A DNA stretch of 64,000 nt from Brachyspira suanatina. GTDB lineage: Bacteria > Spirochaetota > Brachyspiria > Brachyspirales > Brachyspiraceae. Of this stretch, positions 54,032 through 63,146 are shown in pieces (position 1 is the stretch's first letter; every line of letters begins with the position of its first letter). The position numbers and the translations under genes are program-made. The notes beneath the pieces were generated by a model. It was not told the origin of the DNA. It worked only from the letters and a program-made list of their open reading frames with translations, and did not search any database. The stretch is from the NCBI RefSeq assembly GCF_001049755.1, contig NZ_CVLB01000003.1:1-64000 (forward strand), given 5' to 3'.

Positions 54032-55183
54032 ATGTTGTATCAAATTTTTTACCCACTAAGAGAATCATTTTTTGGTTTTAACCTATTTAGATATATTACA
54101 TTCAGAACTGCAGGTGCTGTAGCTACTGCATTGATATTAGTACTTTTATTCGCCCCTAATATCATAGAGAAATTAAGGAAATTAAATTTCGGACAAGTAG
54201 TAAGAGATGATGGCCCTGAAACACATTTAGTAAAAACAGGTACACCTACTATGGGAGGTATATTTATAGTAGGAAGCATATTGATCAGCGTACTATTATG
54301 GGCTGAATTAGATAATTTAAAAATAATACTCCTCACTTTATCATTGGTAATACTTTCAATAGCAGGTTTCTTAGATGATTTTCTAAAAATAAAATATAAA
54401 AACTCAAAAGGGCTACCTGGAAAATACAAAATATTTTTTCAAACTTTTGTAGGAATTATAATAGGGGTTTATTTATACTATTTTGATAAATCAACTTTTT
54501 TAATGACATTTGAACTAAATCAAGGCATAGGAGTATTGGAAGCTGTAAAAGTGGCTCAAGTTCCTTCTTCAACAATATTCCTTCCATTTGCAAGTACAAT
54601 ATATATAGACTTAAAAATCTTATATATACCATTTGCTACATTTGTAGTAGTGAGTATGAGTAATGCTGTAAATTTAACTGATGGACTTGACGGACTTGCT
54701 ATAGGACTTTTAATAATAATGTCTATGGCTTTGGCTGTTCTCTCTTATGTATCAGGAAACTCATTAATAGCAACTTATTTAAAAATACCTTTCATATCAG
54801 ATGCAGGAGAGGTTACAGTTTTTGTAGGTGCTTTAATAGGTGCAGGTTTAGGATTCTTATGGTTTAATGCTCACCCTGCTCAGGTATTTATGGGGGATGT
54901 TGGAAGTTTATCTTTAGGCGGAGTTTTGGGGATTATAGCCTTATTCATAAAACATGAATTGCTTCTTGTTATAATAGGTGCCGTTTATGTGGCAGAGGCT
55001 TTAAGTGTAGTTTTACAAGTATTTTCTTATAAATTCTTTAATAAAAAACGTATATTCAAAATGGCTCCTTTACATCACCATTTTGAGAAATCGGGCTGGA
55101 AAGAAACTCAGGTGGTATTTAGATTCTATATTATAGGAATAATAATGGCTCTTATTGGTATAGCTACACTTAAAATAAGATAA
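54032..55183 (+). CDS. mraY: Phospho-N-acetylmuramoyl-pentapeptide transferase MraY (383 aa)
   Basis: Membrane enzyme that makes lipid I of peptidoglycan. About ten hydrophobic segments with MraY signatures: KTGTPTMGG near residue 67, FLDDFLK near 114, NLTDGLDGLAIG near 213, FMGDVGSLSLGG near 288, and APLHHHFEKSGW near 346. Length a little above the usual 320-360 because of an extended loop around 165-190. It stands alone, away from a mur cluster, with its own promoter. Confidence 0.97.
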   Translation: MLYQIFYPLRESFFGFNLFRYITFRTAGAVATALILVLLFAPNIIEKLRKLNFGQVVRDDGPETHLVKTGTPTMGGIFIVGSILISVLLWAELDNLKIILLTLSLVILSIAGFLDDFLKIKYKNSKGLPGKYKIFFQTFVGIIIGVYLYYFDKSTFLMTFELNQGIGVLEAVKVAQVPSSTIFLPFASTIYIDLKILYIPFATFVVVSMSNAVNLTDGLDGLAIGLLIIMSMALAVLSYVSGNSLIATYLKIPFISDAGEVTVFVGALIGAGLGFLWFNAHPAQVFMGDVGSLSLGGVLGIIALFIKHELLLVIIGAVYVAEALSVVLQVFSYKFFNKKRIFKMAPLHHHFEKSGWKETQVVFRFYIIGIIMALIGIATLKIR

Positions 55184-55460
55184 TTATATATAATTAAAAC
55201 ATAGCGATTGGCAATTTGTTTTAGACTAACATAACAATAAAACAAAAATTATTCCGAACTAGGATAAATATTTTAAATAACAAATAAATATTTTTTTATC
55301 AATAACATAAAAATTTTGACTGTTTTTCAAATTAACCGAAATCGGACAAACATTTTGAAAAACTATGTAATAATTTTTTATTAAATAATTTGATTTATTT
55401 TTAATAATTGTTATATTTATAATACGGGTAGGGTGTAAATATAATTTAGGAAAAATAATT

Positions 55461-56072
55461 ATGGAAGGAAAATTAATAGTATTAGAAGGTATTGATGGTT
55501 CAGGAAAATCAAGCATTGGTATGATGCTCACTGATGCTTTGAATAGTATTGGAATAAAATCCATATATACTTTTGAACCGACTCATGCTTATTATGGTTC
55601 TAAATTAAGAGAAAGTATGCTCTCTAAAGATTTAAAACCTGAAGAGGAATTATCATTATTTATAGCCGATAGAAAAGAACATATAAAACATATGATAAGA
55701 CCTGCTATTAATGACGGATATGTAATAGTATTAGACAGATATATGTATTCATCTATAGCATATCAGGGTGCTAAAGGAATTGATAAAGAATACATATACA
55801 ATCTGCATAAAGATTTTATATTAGAAGCTGATTTAGTATTTATATTACATCTTAATATAGAAACTGCTTTAAACAGAATCATGGAAAAAAGAGGATTCGT
55901 AGATAGATTTGAAAACAAGCATTATTTAGAAGAGGTTGATAAAATATTCTCATCTTTTAATGCGCCATACATACATCATATAGATGCATCTAGAGATCAA
56001 AAATCAATCTGCGATGAAATTTTAAATACTATAAAAGAATCTAAAATACTTCCTCTAGATTCTCTTCTATAA
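55461..56072 (+). CDS. tmk: Thymidylate kinase (203 aa)
   Basis: Phosphorylates dTMP to dTDP. P-loop EGIDGSGKSS at 9-18, the DR(Y/H) motif DRYMYSSIAYQGA near 95-107, and a LID region with RIMEKRGFVDRFE. Length typical. The ribosome site is weak (TTAGGAAAAATAATT before the ATG). Its last 32 bases overlap the end of ssb on the other strand. Confidence 0.95.
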   Translation: MEGKLIVLEGIDGSGKSSIGMMLTDALNSIGIKSIYTFEPTHAYYGSKLRESMLSKDLKPEEELSLFIADRKEHIKHMIRPAINDGYVIVLDRYMYSSIAYQGAKGIDKEYIYNLHKDFILEADLVFILHLNIETALNRIMEKRGFVDRFENKHYLEEVDKIFSSFNAPYIHHIDASRDQKSICDEILNTIKESKILPLDSLL

Positions 56073-56457
56073 AATCTGATACTATTTGATTATTGGCAGT
56101 TTTTGTATAAGAAGTATTTCCTATAGATTTCTTGTCTAAATTTTTTATATCCAATGCTAGTATATAAATATCATTTTTTTTAGTACCGTCTTTTGCAGTA
56201 TAAATATTTTGTCTTAATTCTCCGCTTACAAGTACATGTCTTCCTTTAAATAAACTAACTGCTGCCTTATCAGCATTATATCCCCAAGTAACTAAATCAA
56301 AGAAATATACTTCCTTTTGCAAAGTTCCGTTTGTATAATAGAATTTGTTATTAGCTATAGAAAATTTGCATAGAGATTTTCCGCTTTTAGTTTTCATATA
56401 AGTTGGATCTTTTGTTAATCTTCCTTCTATTACTATAATATTAGCATTTCCTGACAT
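56041..56457 (-). CDS. ssb: Single-stranded-DNA-binding protein (138 aa)
   Basis: OB-fold SSB: NIIVIEGRLTKDPTYMKTKSG, FSIANNK, VYFFDLVTWG and a VLVSGELRQNIYTAKDG segment. The C-terminus is FIEENLEEVF, an acidic tip ending in Phe like the DDDIPF docking peptide of bacterial SSB but not identical to it. No other replication gene is beside it. Converges on tmk with a 32-base tail overlap, so the two messages are partly complementary. Confidence 0.9.
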   Translation of the reverse strand: MSGNANIIVIEGRLTKDPTYMKTKSGKSLCKFSIANNKFYYTNGTLQKEVYFFDLVTWGYNADKAAVSLFKGRHVLVSGELRQNIYTAKDGTKKNDIYILALDIKNLDKKSIGNTSYTKTANNQIVSDFIEENLEEVF

Positions 56458-56542
56458 ATAAAAACTCCTATTAATTTATTGTCTTTATGCTAATAGTTAA
56501 ACAAATTTTTTTATCAATTTGAGCCTAATTTTAATAAAAAAA

Positions 56543-57592
56543 TTATAAAAATAAATAATATAAAGGAGAATCTTCTTTGACATAAGGTTTTAATTCTTCA
56601 AATGTAAAACTTATCTCTGTTATTCCTACTGTATATGGAGATATATCATTAGCCTGCCATACAAAATTTATAGAATTAGGAAGTATTCTAAAAGATGAGC
56701 TTTCCAATGTTATAGAATTAAATTCATAATAGTCTTCTTTGGCAGAACCAGTTTTTAATATTTTATCTCTCATTAATGATATTAGATCAGCATTATTAAA
56801 GTCTAATATTAAATCTCTTATAGTGATAAGGTTAGAACTTTCTAATGAAAATACTTCCTGAATATTTGCCTTTGCTGCATGATCACCGCCAGTATACATA
56901 GATGAATAATTATCAAGTGCTATTACCCTATTATCTATATATCCCACATTAACAGTATTATCTATTTCATAAGTGGTATTGCTATCACCTACATATAAAA
57001 GTCCTTTCCATTCATTATAATAATTATCACATTCTTCTTTAACATAATTAATAGATGATTCCATATCAACAGAATTCATATCGCTGCTTTTACTGAATAA
57101 AAGTAAAGTTCTATGATAAGAGAATATAGAATTACTTATGCTTTCATTTTTATAATAATCAACTATATCAGCATAATATACAGGGAGATTTCTATTTAAT
57201 GAAAACTCCATATCTTTAACTTCCTCTGATTCTTCATATCTTATTTCAGCACTCAATACTATATCATCGCTTAAATTACCAACTATAGAAGCATGCATAT
57301 TATTGTTTTCATCAACTTCTTGTAAATTCAATTTCTTATTATTAATAGTACCTGTAATCACTGATTTTTTATTTTTCGTATAATAATAACCGCTTACTTT
57401 TTTATTTTTTTCATTTACATAAAGATACATATCGGCCTTTTCTCCGGATATGCTACCTTCAAGCAAATAGAATTTAGACTCTTGTATTTCAGAACTATTT
57501 TTATTTTTTTCTGATGAACTATTTTGATTATTATTCTTACATGAAATAAACAACATAATAAGAATAAATACATACAAAGACTTCTTAAACAT
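56543..57592 (-). CDS. Lipoprotein with a DUF4163/DUF3298-type (RsiV-like) C-terminus (349 aa)
   Basis: MFKKSLYVFILIMLFISC is a lipoprotein signal (Cys18), followed by a serine/asparagine/lysine-rich linker. Residues about 190-349 show the DUF3298 pattern (YSSMYTGGDHAAKANIQEVF, TIRDLILDF, FTFEELKPYV). This domain occurs in RsiV anti-sigma factors and in peptidoglycan deacetylase-like proteins that bind cell-wall sugars or lysozyme. Here there is no adjacent sigma factor, so a surface lipoprotein is the safest description. Confidence 0.75.
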   Translation of the reverse strand: MFKKSLYVFILIMLFISCKNNNQNSSSEKNKNSSEIQESKFYLLEGSISGEKADMYLYVNEKNKKVSGYYYTKNKKSVITGTINNKKLNLQEVDENNNMHASIVGNLSDDIVLSAEIRYEESEEVKDMEFSLNRNLPVYYADIVDYYKNESISNSIFSYHRTLLLFSKSSDMNSVDMESSINYVKEECDNYYNEWKGLLYVGDSNTTYEIDNTVNVGYIDNRVIALDNYSSMYTGGDHAAKANIQEVFSLESSNLITIRDLILDFNNADLISLMRDKILKTGSAKEDYYEFNSITLESSSFRILPNSINFVWQANDISPYTVGITEISFTFEELKPYVKEDSPLYYLFL

Positions 57593-57754
57593 ATATACTC
57601 ACCCTTAATTTTTTACTATCATACTATAAGTTAATATATAAATTAATGCCAATAAATCAATACAAATCATCAAAATTATTATAAATAATTGACTTTTTAT
57701 AAAATTAATAATATCATTGATTAACTATAAATTTCTTAAAAAAGAGGCTTAAAT

Positions 57755-58651
57755 ATGGAAAAAGTGCAAATAGAAAATGTTGAACTTACATTATCACATC
57801 CGGATAATTTGAATATAAAATGGACAGGACAGAATGATTTAGTAAGACAGATAATGGCTTCTTGGCATTTAATTTCAGAAGATGATATACCTCTAAACCC
57901 TAGAATCGTAGGAAAACCGGGGGCTGGAAAAACTACTCTTTCATATTATGTAGGAAAAGAGCTTCTTAATAGAGATGTTTATATTTTTCAATGCACTGTA
58001 GATACAAGACCGGAAGACCTTATAATTATTCCTGTAATATCTGAAAACAATAAAATAAGCTATCATGCTTCTAGTTTGGTTACTGCTATGATAAAAGGTG
58101 GTGTAGCTATATTAGATGAAGGAAACAGAATGAGTGAGAAAACTTGGGCTTCGCTTGCTCCGCTTCTTGATGACAGAAGATATGTAGAAAGCGTAATAGC
58201 TGGAATAAAAATTAAAGCTCATCCTGATTTCAGAGTAATAGTAACTATGAATGATGATGCCAGCACTTTTGAGCTTCCTGAATATATTCATTCACGTTTA
58301 CAGCCTACAATAGAACTTCCATTTCCTGATGTTAAAGAAGAGTATGATATATTGAAAATGAATCTTCCTTTTGCTGATGATGAGATATTAAAAATCACTG
58401 TAGGATTCTTACAAAAATCACATATTAATAATGCTTCTTTTTCTGTAAGAGATGGTATTAATATGGCTAGATATGCTATGAAACTATATAAAAGCAATAT
58501 TGCATCAAGCAGAGATACAGCATTTTTAATAGCATTAAAATCCGTACTTGGTACTGAAGGGCTTAGAATATTAAGTCTTAATATGGACGATAGAGATAAT
58601 AAAGATCATAGAAGAAATATGGATGATGATGACAGCACTAGTATATACTAA
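57755..58651 (+). CDS. MoxR-type AAA+ ATPase (298 aa)
   Basis: Walker A GKPGAGKT at 53-60, Walker B GVAILDEGNRM near 115-125, sensor 1 IVTMNDD near 168-174 and the arginine-finger region SRLQPTIELPFPD. MoxR ATPases act as chaperone-like assembly factors, usually with a VWA-domain partner encoded next door; none is here. The CTVDTRPEDLI pore-loop segment fits the CbbQ/MoxR branch. The last 15 residues are Asp/Arg-rich. Monocistronic. Confidence 0.88.
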   Translation: MEKVQIENVELTLSHPDNLNIKWTGQNDLVRQIMASWHLISEDDIPLNPRIVGKPGAGKTTLSYYVGKELLNRDVYIFQCTVDTRPEDLIIIPVISENNKISYHASSLVTAMIKGGVAILDEGNRMSEKTWASLAPLLDDRRYVESVIAGIKIKAHPDFRVIVTMNDDASTFELPEYIHSRLQPTIELPFPDVKEEYDILKMNLPFADDEILKITVGFLQKSHINNASFSVRDGINMARYAMKLYKSNIASSRDTAFLIALKSVLGTEGLRILSLNMDDRDNKDHRRNMDDDDSTSIY

Positions 58652-58675
58652 AAATTTTTAAGTTTGTCAACTATT

Positions 58676-58719
58676 CGCCTATACCCATTGGGTACGCTTC
58701 GCGGAGGCAACCCGCACTG
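58676..58719. repeat. G+C-rich island, probably a dispersed repeat
   Basis: CGCCTATACCCATTGGGTACGC and its continuation to CCCGCACTG form a 44-base island of far higher G+C content than the surrounding AT-rich gap, with the palindromic core ACCCATTGGGT (58684-58694). It is flanked by similar words GTCAACTATT (58669) and AGTCAACTG (58748). No frame. The rest of 58652-58917 holds nothing clear. Confidence 0.45.
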
Positions 58720-58917
58720 TATTTCTTAATATCACAAATAGTCAACTGTAGGTGCAGCTGATTACTCATTATTGTACAAAAATTAATAAGCTATATTACA
58801 GATAAAACATATTTACCAATATTAGATAATATTTGATATTATAAAAAATAATAGTTTATATTCATAAAAAAGCAAAAATTGACAAATATAGTTGTTATAG
58901 TTGTTTAGGTATATTAT

Positions 58918-58954
58918 AATCATATAATGCATTTCTTATATGCACTATATGATT
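58918..58954 (-). terminator. Probable terminator of the second chemoreceptor
   Basis: AATCATATAATGCAT (58918-58932) pairs with ATGCACTATATGATT (58940-58954), one mismatch, 13 bases after the chemoreceptor stop. The stem is A+T-rich and the T-run on the minus strand is short, so termination may be leaky. Confidence 0.6.
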
Positions 58955-58967
58955 ATTTGTTTTGCTG

Positions 58968-60770
58968 TTATCCTATTTTATGTAATTTAAAATATTCTAA
59001 TTCTGAATAAACGCTTTCTGTATTATTAGAAACTTCTCTTCCTAAAATAGCACTGTTATGTACTAGATTAGCATTTTCCTGAGTGATATTATTTAATTCA
59101 TTCATAGCAAGTGCAATTTCTTTTACGCTTCCTTCTTCTTCTGAAACAGCATTATATAGATTAGTTAAAACTTCTGAAACTTCATTTGCTGAAGATTCTA
59201 TATTTAAAAGTATTTCTAAAGAATGTTTAACAGATTCATCTCCTGTTTCTATTTTAGCAACTGTATTTTCTATTATAGTAGTAATTTTTCCAGCAGCATC
59301 ATTAACATTTTGAGCAAGCGAACGTATTTCTGTAGCAACAACTGCAAAACCTTTTCCTTGATCCCCTGCCCTAGCCGCTTCTACAGCTGCATTTAAAGCA
59401 AGTATATTTGTCTGAAATGCTATAGACTGTATAAGCTTTATTATATCCGATATCTCTTTACTAGATTCTGATATATCAATCATATTATTTGAAATTTGTG
59501 TTACTGCCTCAACTCCAAGCTTTGTAGAATCCGCTACTTTATTACTCATCTCTTTTACATCATTAGTATGCTTTGATGTTTCCGATATAGAAGAAAACAA
59601 ATTTTCTATAGCACCGCTTACTTGTTCTATAGCTGCTGCCTGCGAAGATGTTCTATCCGATAAATTATCTATACCATTTGATATTTGCCCGCTTGAATTA
59701 TTAATAGAAGCTATATTCATTTTTATTTCTGATACTATAGATGATATTTTGTTTTGCATATCATTAACAGAATTAACTAAATGTCCGGACTCATCTTTTA
59801 ATGCTAAATCTTCTTTATTAAATACGCTATTAAAATTACCTTCTTTCATTAAGTCTATAATCTTTATTGTATTCTTTAACGGCTTTACTATTTTATAAAC
59901 TAGAAATCCTTCAAGGAATAAAAGAATAACCATCACAACAAATACCACAAGCATTAAAATCATAAATTGATTATTTAATTCGCTGGCATCTCCTTTGAAT
60001 ATTAATATCCATGGAGCATTATCCGTTTTTTGTATAGCATACCATTGATTGCCTACAATTTTCACTTCTCCTATATGCGATATTAGATTGCCTTTGAAAG
60101 AAGTAAAAAGAGGATCTGTAAATAAATTCTTATTTTCCTCTAAAACATAATCGCTATTTTCATGAGTCATATATATTCCGTTAGGCGATACTATATAAAA
60201 ACTTTCATCAAAATTTTCTTTTATATCTTTCATGATGCTATTCATATCAGCAAAGTCTATAGCAAATACTCCTTTTAATTTTCCATTTGTATATATAGCC
60301 TTACTAAATGTAACTGTAAGTTCATTAACAGCAAAGTCTATGTATGGATCGCTTATTGCTATATCATTTGTAGCTACGGCATCTTTATACCATGGTCTTG
60401 AAGTTTGATTATATGTACGCGGATATTCTTCTAAAGTATTTATATATACTCCGCCTTCTGAATATGGTACAGTATCACCAAAATACATGTTTAAATAACC
60501 TGATCCTGTTTTTTGAACATTGGTTATAAAATTTCCGAATGTTTCTAAATCTGGATTAGCTTCTAAATTATTAACTATTAAATTAACTGTGTTTTTTATT
60601 TCCTTTACATAAGCTTCTGTTTCATTTTTTGAGTTTAAAGTTTGAAAGTATTTTTCTTTTAGGAATTTTGATTTATATATTGGTTTGTATATAAATAATA
60701 TTGCTAAAAATGCTGCAAAAAGAAATACAGAAAAAATACTCAAAAACTTGAACATTAATCCTCTTTTCAT
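58968..60770 (-). CDS. Methyl-accepting chemotaxis protein (600 aa)
   Basis: The start is the ATG at 60770, eight bases after GGAGAAA (MKRGLMFKFLSIF), instead of a GTG four codons earlier. Membrane helix 1 at about 7-29, a periplasmic double-Cache sensor (PYSEGGVYINTLEEYPRTYNQTSRPWYKDA landmark near 100-130; IDFADMNSIM near 175), membrane helix 2 at about 267-291, HAMP, then the signalling coiled coil with ALNAAVEAARAGDQGKGFAV near 456-475. The RPWYKDA segment is typical of dCache_1 sensors that often bind amino acids; the actual ligand is unknown. Confidence 0.93.
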   Translation of the reverse strand: MKRGLMFKFLSIFSVFLFAAFLAILFIYKPIYKSKFLKEKYFQTLNSKNETEAYVKEIKNTVNLIVNNLEANPDLETFGNFITNVQKTGSGYLNMYFGDTVPYSEGGVYINTLEEYPRTYNQTSRPWYKDAVATNDIAISDPYIDFAVNELTVTFSKAIYTNGKLKGVFAIDFADMNSIMKDIKENFDESFYIVSPNGIYMTHENSDYVLEENKNLFTDPLFTSFKGNLISHIGEVKIVGNQWYAIQKTDNAPWILIFKGDASELNNQFMILMLVVFVVMVILLFLEGFLVYKIVKPLKNTIKIIDLMKEGNFNSVFNKEDLALKDESGHLVNSVNDMQNKISSIVSEIKMNIASINNSSGQISNGIDNLSDRTSSQAAAIEQVSGAIENLFSSISETSKHTNDVKEMSNKVADSTKLGVEAVTQISNNMIDISESSKEISDIIKLIQSIAFQTNILALNAAVEAARAGDQGKGFAVVATEIRSLAQNVNDAAGKITTIIENTVAKIETGDESVKHSLEILLNIESSANEVSEVLTNLYNAVSEEEGSVKEIALAMNELNNITQENANLVHNSAILGREVSNNTESVYSELEYFKLHKIG

Positions 60771-60782
60771 TAATTTCTCCAC

Positions 60783-61077
60783 AATTTACTTTTATTATAT
60801 TTTTACAAGGTTAAATATAAAAAAGATTTTAAAAAATATTTAAAAAAATACAAAATTTTTTAGAAGAAAAATAAAAAAAAATTTAATTTTTGTGTAATTT
60901 TCAAAAAATCTATATAATATAGTCTATAAATTAGTTATATTATATGATATTTATTGATTTTAATGGTACGTACGGAGAGATAAACTAAAATATTAATTAA
61001 TTTATTATTCAAATTTTTATTACATCAATAATTTAGTTAATTGTGCGTTGAGTAAAGCAAAAAAAATTTAATTACCG
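60783..61077. other. Intergenic gap before the dispersed repeat
   Basis: AT-rich stretch upstream of the chemoreceptor. A long poly-A-rich segment lies at 60820-60890. The half copy TTGTGCGTTGAGTAAAGC of the CGCACGC element is at 61039-61057. No gene. Confidence 0.35.
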
Positions 61078-61213
61078 CTTGGTGGGCTAAAATTTATAAT
61101 TAAGCTATAAATATAATTAATATAAAAATTAAAAATGAATCAGTAAATTTTAAATGGCGGGGTATGTAATTAATTTTTATCAACTTTTCCAGTGGCAAAA
61201 GTTGCAAAAACAC
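61078..61213. repeat. Dispersed intergenic repeat, copy E, plus a second hairpin
   Basis: 61078-61180 begins CTTGGTGGGCTAAAATTTAT and ends GGCGGGGTATGTAATTAATT, matching copies A and C at both ends. It is followed by a hairpin CAACTTTT (61191-61198) and AAAAGTTG (61206-61213), like the second half of the element at 19383-19447. Confidence 0.6.
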
Positions 61214-61266
61214 ATTTTACAATTTAAAATACATTTTAAAAATATGTTATAATATTTTTATATTTT

Positions 61267-61461
61267 CTAAACTATGCTATTATTCTTCAATTCTAAAGAT
61301 TTTTTATAATCTTTAATTACCTCTTCATATTGGCATAAATTAAATTTACTAACACTTCTATTATTATAAATAGAACTATTATTAGGCTCTAGTATTTTTA
61401 TATTACTGCAAGAAGTCATAAAGAGCATTAAAAATGCTATTAATAATATATTTCTAATCAT
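61267..61461 (-). pseudogene. Chimeric mini-gene: lipoprotein signal joined to a TPR fragment (64 aa)
   Basis: The first 25 codons (MIRNILLIAFLMLFMTSCSN) nearly repeat the start of the lipoprotein gene at 50233. The remaining 35 residues (YNNRSVSKFNLCQYEEVIKD) are one tetratricopeptide repeat of the kind in this genome's TPR proteins. It looks like a deletion or recombination product. It could be expressed as a tiny lipoprotein, but with a single repeat it is probably a remnant. Confidence 0.65.
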
Positions 61462-61494
61462 AAAAAATTCCTACAATTATATTTCTATTATAAA

Positions 61495-62316
61495 TTAGTA
61501 ACCGTATTTCACTTTAGCATGAGTTTTTCCGAAAGAAAGACCAAATATAATACCAGCACTTACATTATTATAGCTTAGAGATCCGAATACGGGAGCCTGT
61601 GTAAAGCTAGCATTAGCATAATCTTTTAAATACTTACTGCTGTTAAGATATTCTGTATTATAATTCATACCAAAATCATAAGAAGCATAAAGTCCGTACA
61701 TAATAGATACTTTTTCCGTAAGCATATAATAGAAGTCTATACTATATTTTAAATAACCTATAACAGGAGTTTTGAATAAATTTCTTATATCTCCGTATCC
61801 GTATGCATCTTTGCCGTATAGTATAGATTCATCTGTAAAAGCACTATTATTTAAAACATTTCCTCCGAAAGGAGTTTTTACGCCTCCTGCTAATGTAACA
61901 GAGTAGTAAAGGTTTATTAATGATGAATAAAAATATAATTTTAATGCAAGTCCTGTATTTAATGTATGAAGCAGAGTTGTTTCAGATGTTATTCCCATAA
62001 CTGAGTGTACATAAGATATTGATACAGGAGCCATATAATAGCCTATATCAAGCATTAAACTTAAACTTTCTATTATAGGATTTTTAAATTCAAAATTATA
62101 ACCGCCTCCAATTAAAATACCTGTTTCTGCTGCAGATCTATCATAGAATTTTTTAAATGAATTTTCTACATAATCTTTATTTTTTACTGTGCTGTTAATA
62201 TAAGTTAAACTAACGCCAAATGGAATATATACATTAAATTCCACACCAGCAAAAAGTTTATTACTATTAAAAAAAGATAAGGCAAATAATAAAATATATA
62301 AAAAAACTCTTTTCAT
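61495..62316 (-). CDS. Outer-membrane beta-barrel-like protein, tandem cluster copy 1 (273 aa)
   Basis: Signal peptide of about 23 residues, then FNVYIPFGVSLTYINS, GGGYNFEF, LMLDIGYYMAPVSISYVHS, LAGGVKTPFGGNV (about 157-169), IGYLKYSIDFYYMLTEKVS, and the end GIIFGLSFGKTHAK. Its layout equals the genes at 62340 and 63147 and, less closely, 49300. Strand-like repeats and export signal suggest an outer-membrane barrel. Function unknown. The three genes are 3-23 bases apart, so one operon. Confidence 0.72.
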   Translation of the reverse strand: MKRVFLYILLFALSFFNSNKLFAGVEFNVYIPFGVSLTYINSTVKNKDYVENSFKKFYDRSAAETGILIGGGYNFEFKNPIIESLSLMLDIGYYMAPVSISYVHSVMGITSETTLLHTLNTGLALKLYFYSSLINLYYSVTLAGGVKTPFGGNVLNNSAFTDESILYGKDAYGYGDIRNLFKTPVIGYLKYSIDFYYMLTEKVSIMYGLYASYDFGMNYNTEYLNSSKYLKDYANASFTQAPVFGSLSYNNVSAGIIFGLSFGKTHAKVKYGY

Positions 62317-62339
62317 TTTTATTTATCCATTTTTTATTA

Positions 62340-63143
62340 TTAATTTTGCAGTTTAGGATTAACTCTTCCAAAAGAAGCCCCTAATACAACACCAACACCC
62401 AAAGATGAAGAATTAAGCTTATTATAATATTCTGTATACTGAACATTATTAGCAGATGAAACTTCCTCATTCAATTTATATACATTATAATTCATACCTA
62501 TACTATAAGATATATACATTCCTATATTAAGAGCTATGTTATCATGTACAAAGAAAAAACTTTCCAATGTAAGTTTAATATAAGGTATGACTCTGCTGTC
62601 ATAAAGTGCTTTTATATAATTAAGATTTCCTTTATTATTTTGAGTAAGTGGATTGTTTAATTTTGATTCTATATTATCAAATGTATATGATATAGGTATT
62701 TTTACTCCTCCTCCCAATCCTATAGCAAAATTATTACCCAAATAAAATTTCTGAATACCGCCTATATTAATAGTATGAAATATTATAGTAGATTTTACTT
62801 CATCATTTCCAAATATATTTTGATTATAATTAATAGCCATAGGATACATATAATAGCCGAAATCTATCATAGTGCTTGTGCTTTTTAATACGCTATTTTC
62901 CAATTTAAAATTATATCCAAGCTGAGCTAAAACTCCTATTTCAAATGAAATGCCTGATTTTAATGATGATATTGGTATCAAAAGCGAAGGTGTTTGTACA
63001 AAATTATTTTCATTAATAGAGGCATTCAAAAAGTTATAACTTCCTCCTATAGGAATAGATAAATTGAAATCTATAAAATCAACAGCAAATAAAGAAAAAA
63101 CCTTTATAATTAAAATAATAATAATATTTTTTATAATTCTCAT
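62340..63143 (-). CDS. Outer-membrane beta-barrel-like protein, tandem cluster copy 2 (267 aa)
   Basis: Signal peptide with core IIKNIIIILIIKVFSLFA, then FNLSIPIGGSYNFLNAS, GVLAQLGYNFKLEN, MIDFGYYMYPMAINYN, IGLGGGVKIPISYTF (about 145-159), IPYIKLTLESFFFVHDNIA and the tail GVVLGASFGRVNPK. Compared with copy 1, the loop between KIPIS and IPYIK is different in length and sequence, which is where surface exposure would be expected. Cotranscribed with its neighbours. Confidence 0.72.
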   Translation of the reverse strand: MRIIKNIIIILIIKVFSLFAVDFIDFNLSIPIGGSYNFLNASINENNFVQTPSLLIPISSLKSGISFEIGVLAQLGYNFKLENSVLKSTSTMIDFGYYMYPMAINYNQNIFGNDEVKSTIIFHTINIGGIQKFYLGNNFAIGLGGGVKIPISYTFDNIESKLNNPLTQNNKGNLNYIKALYDSRVIPYIKLTLESFFFVHDNIALNIGMYISYSIGMNYNVYKLNEEVSSANNVQYTEYYNKLNSSSLGVGVVLGASFGRVNPKLQN

Positions 63144-63146
63144 AAA

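Noticed and set aside
58676-58719. tRNA gene in the G+C-rich island
   Set aside because: Too short, no cloverleaf and no T-loop GTTCGAATC-like sequence. I saw no tRNA or rRNA gene anywhere in the window.
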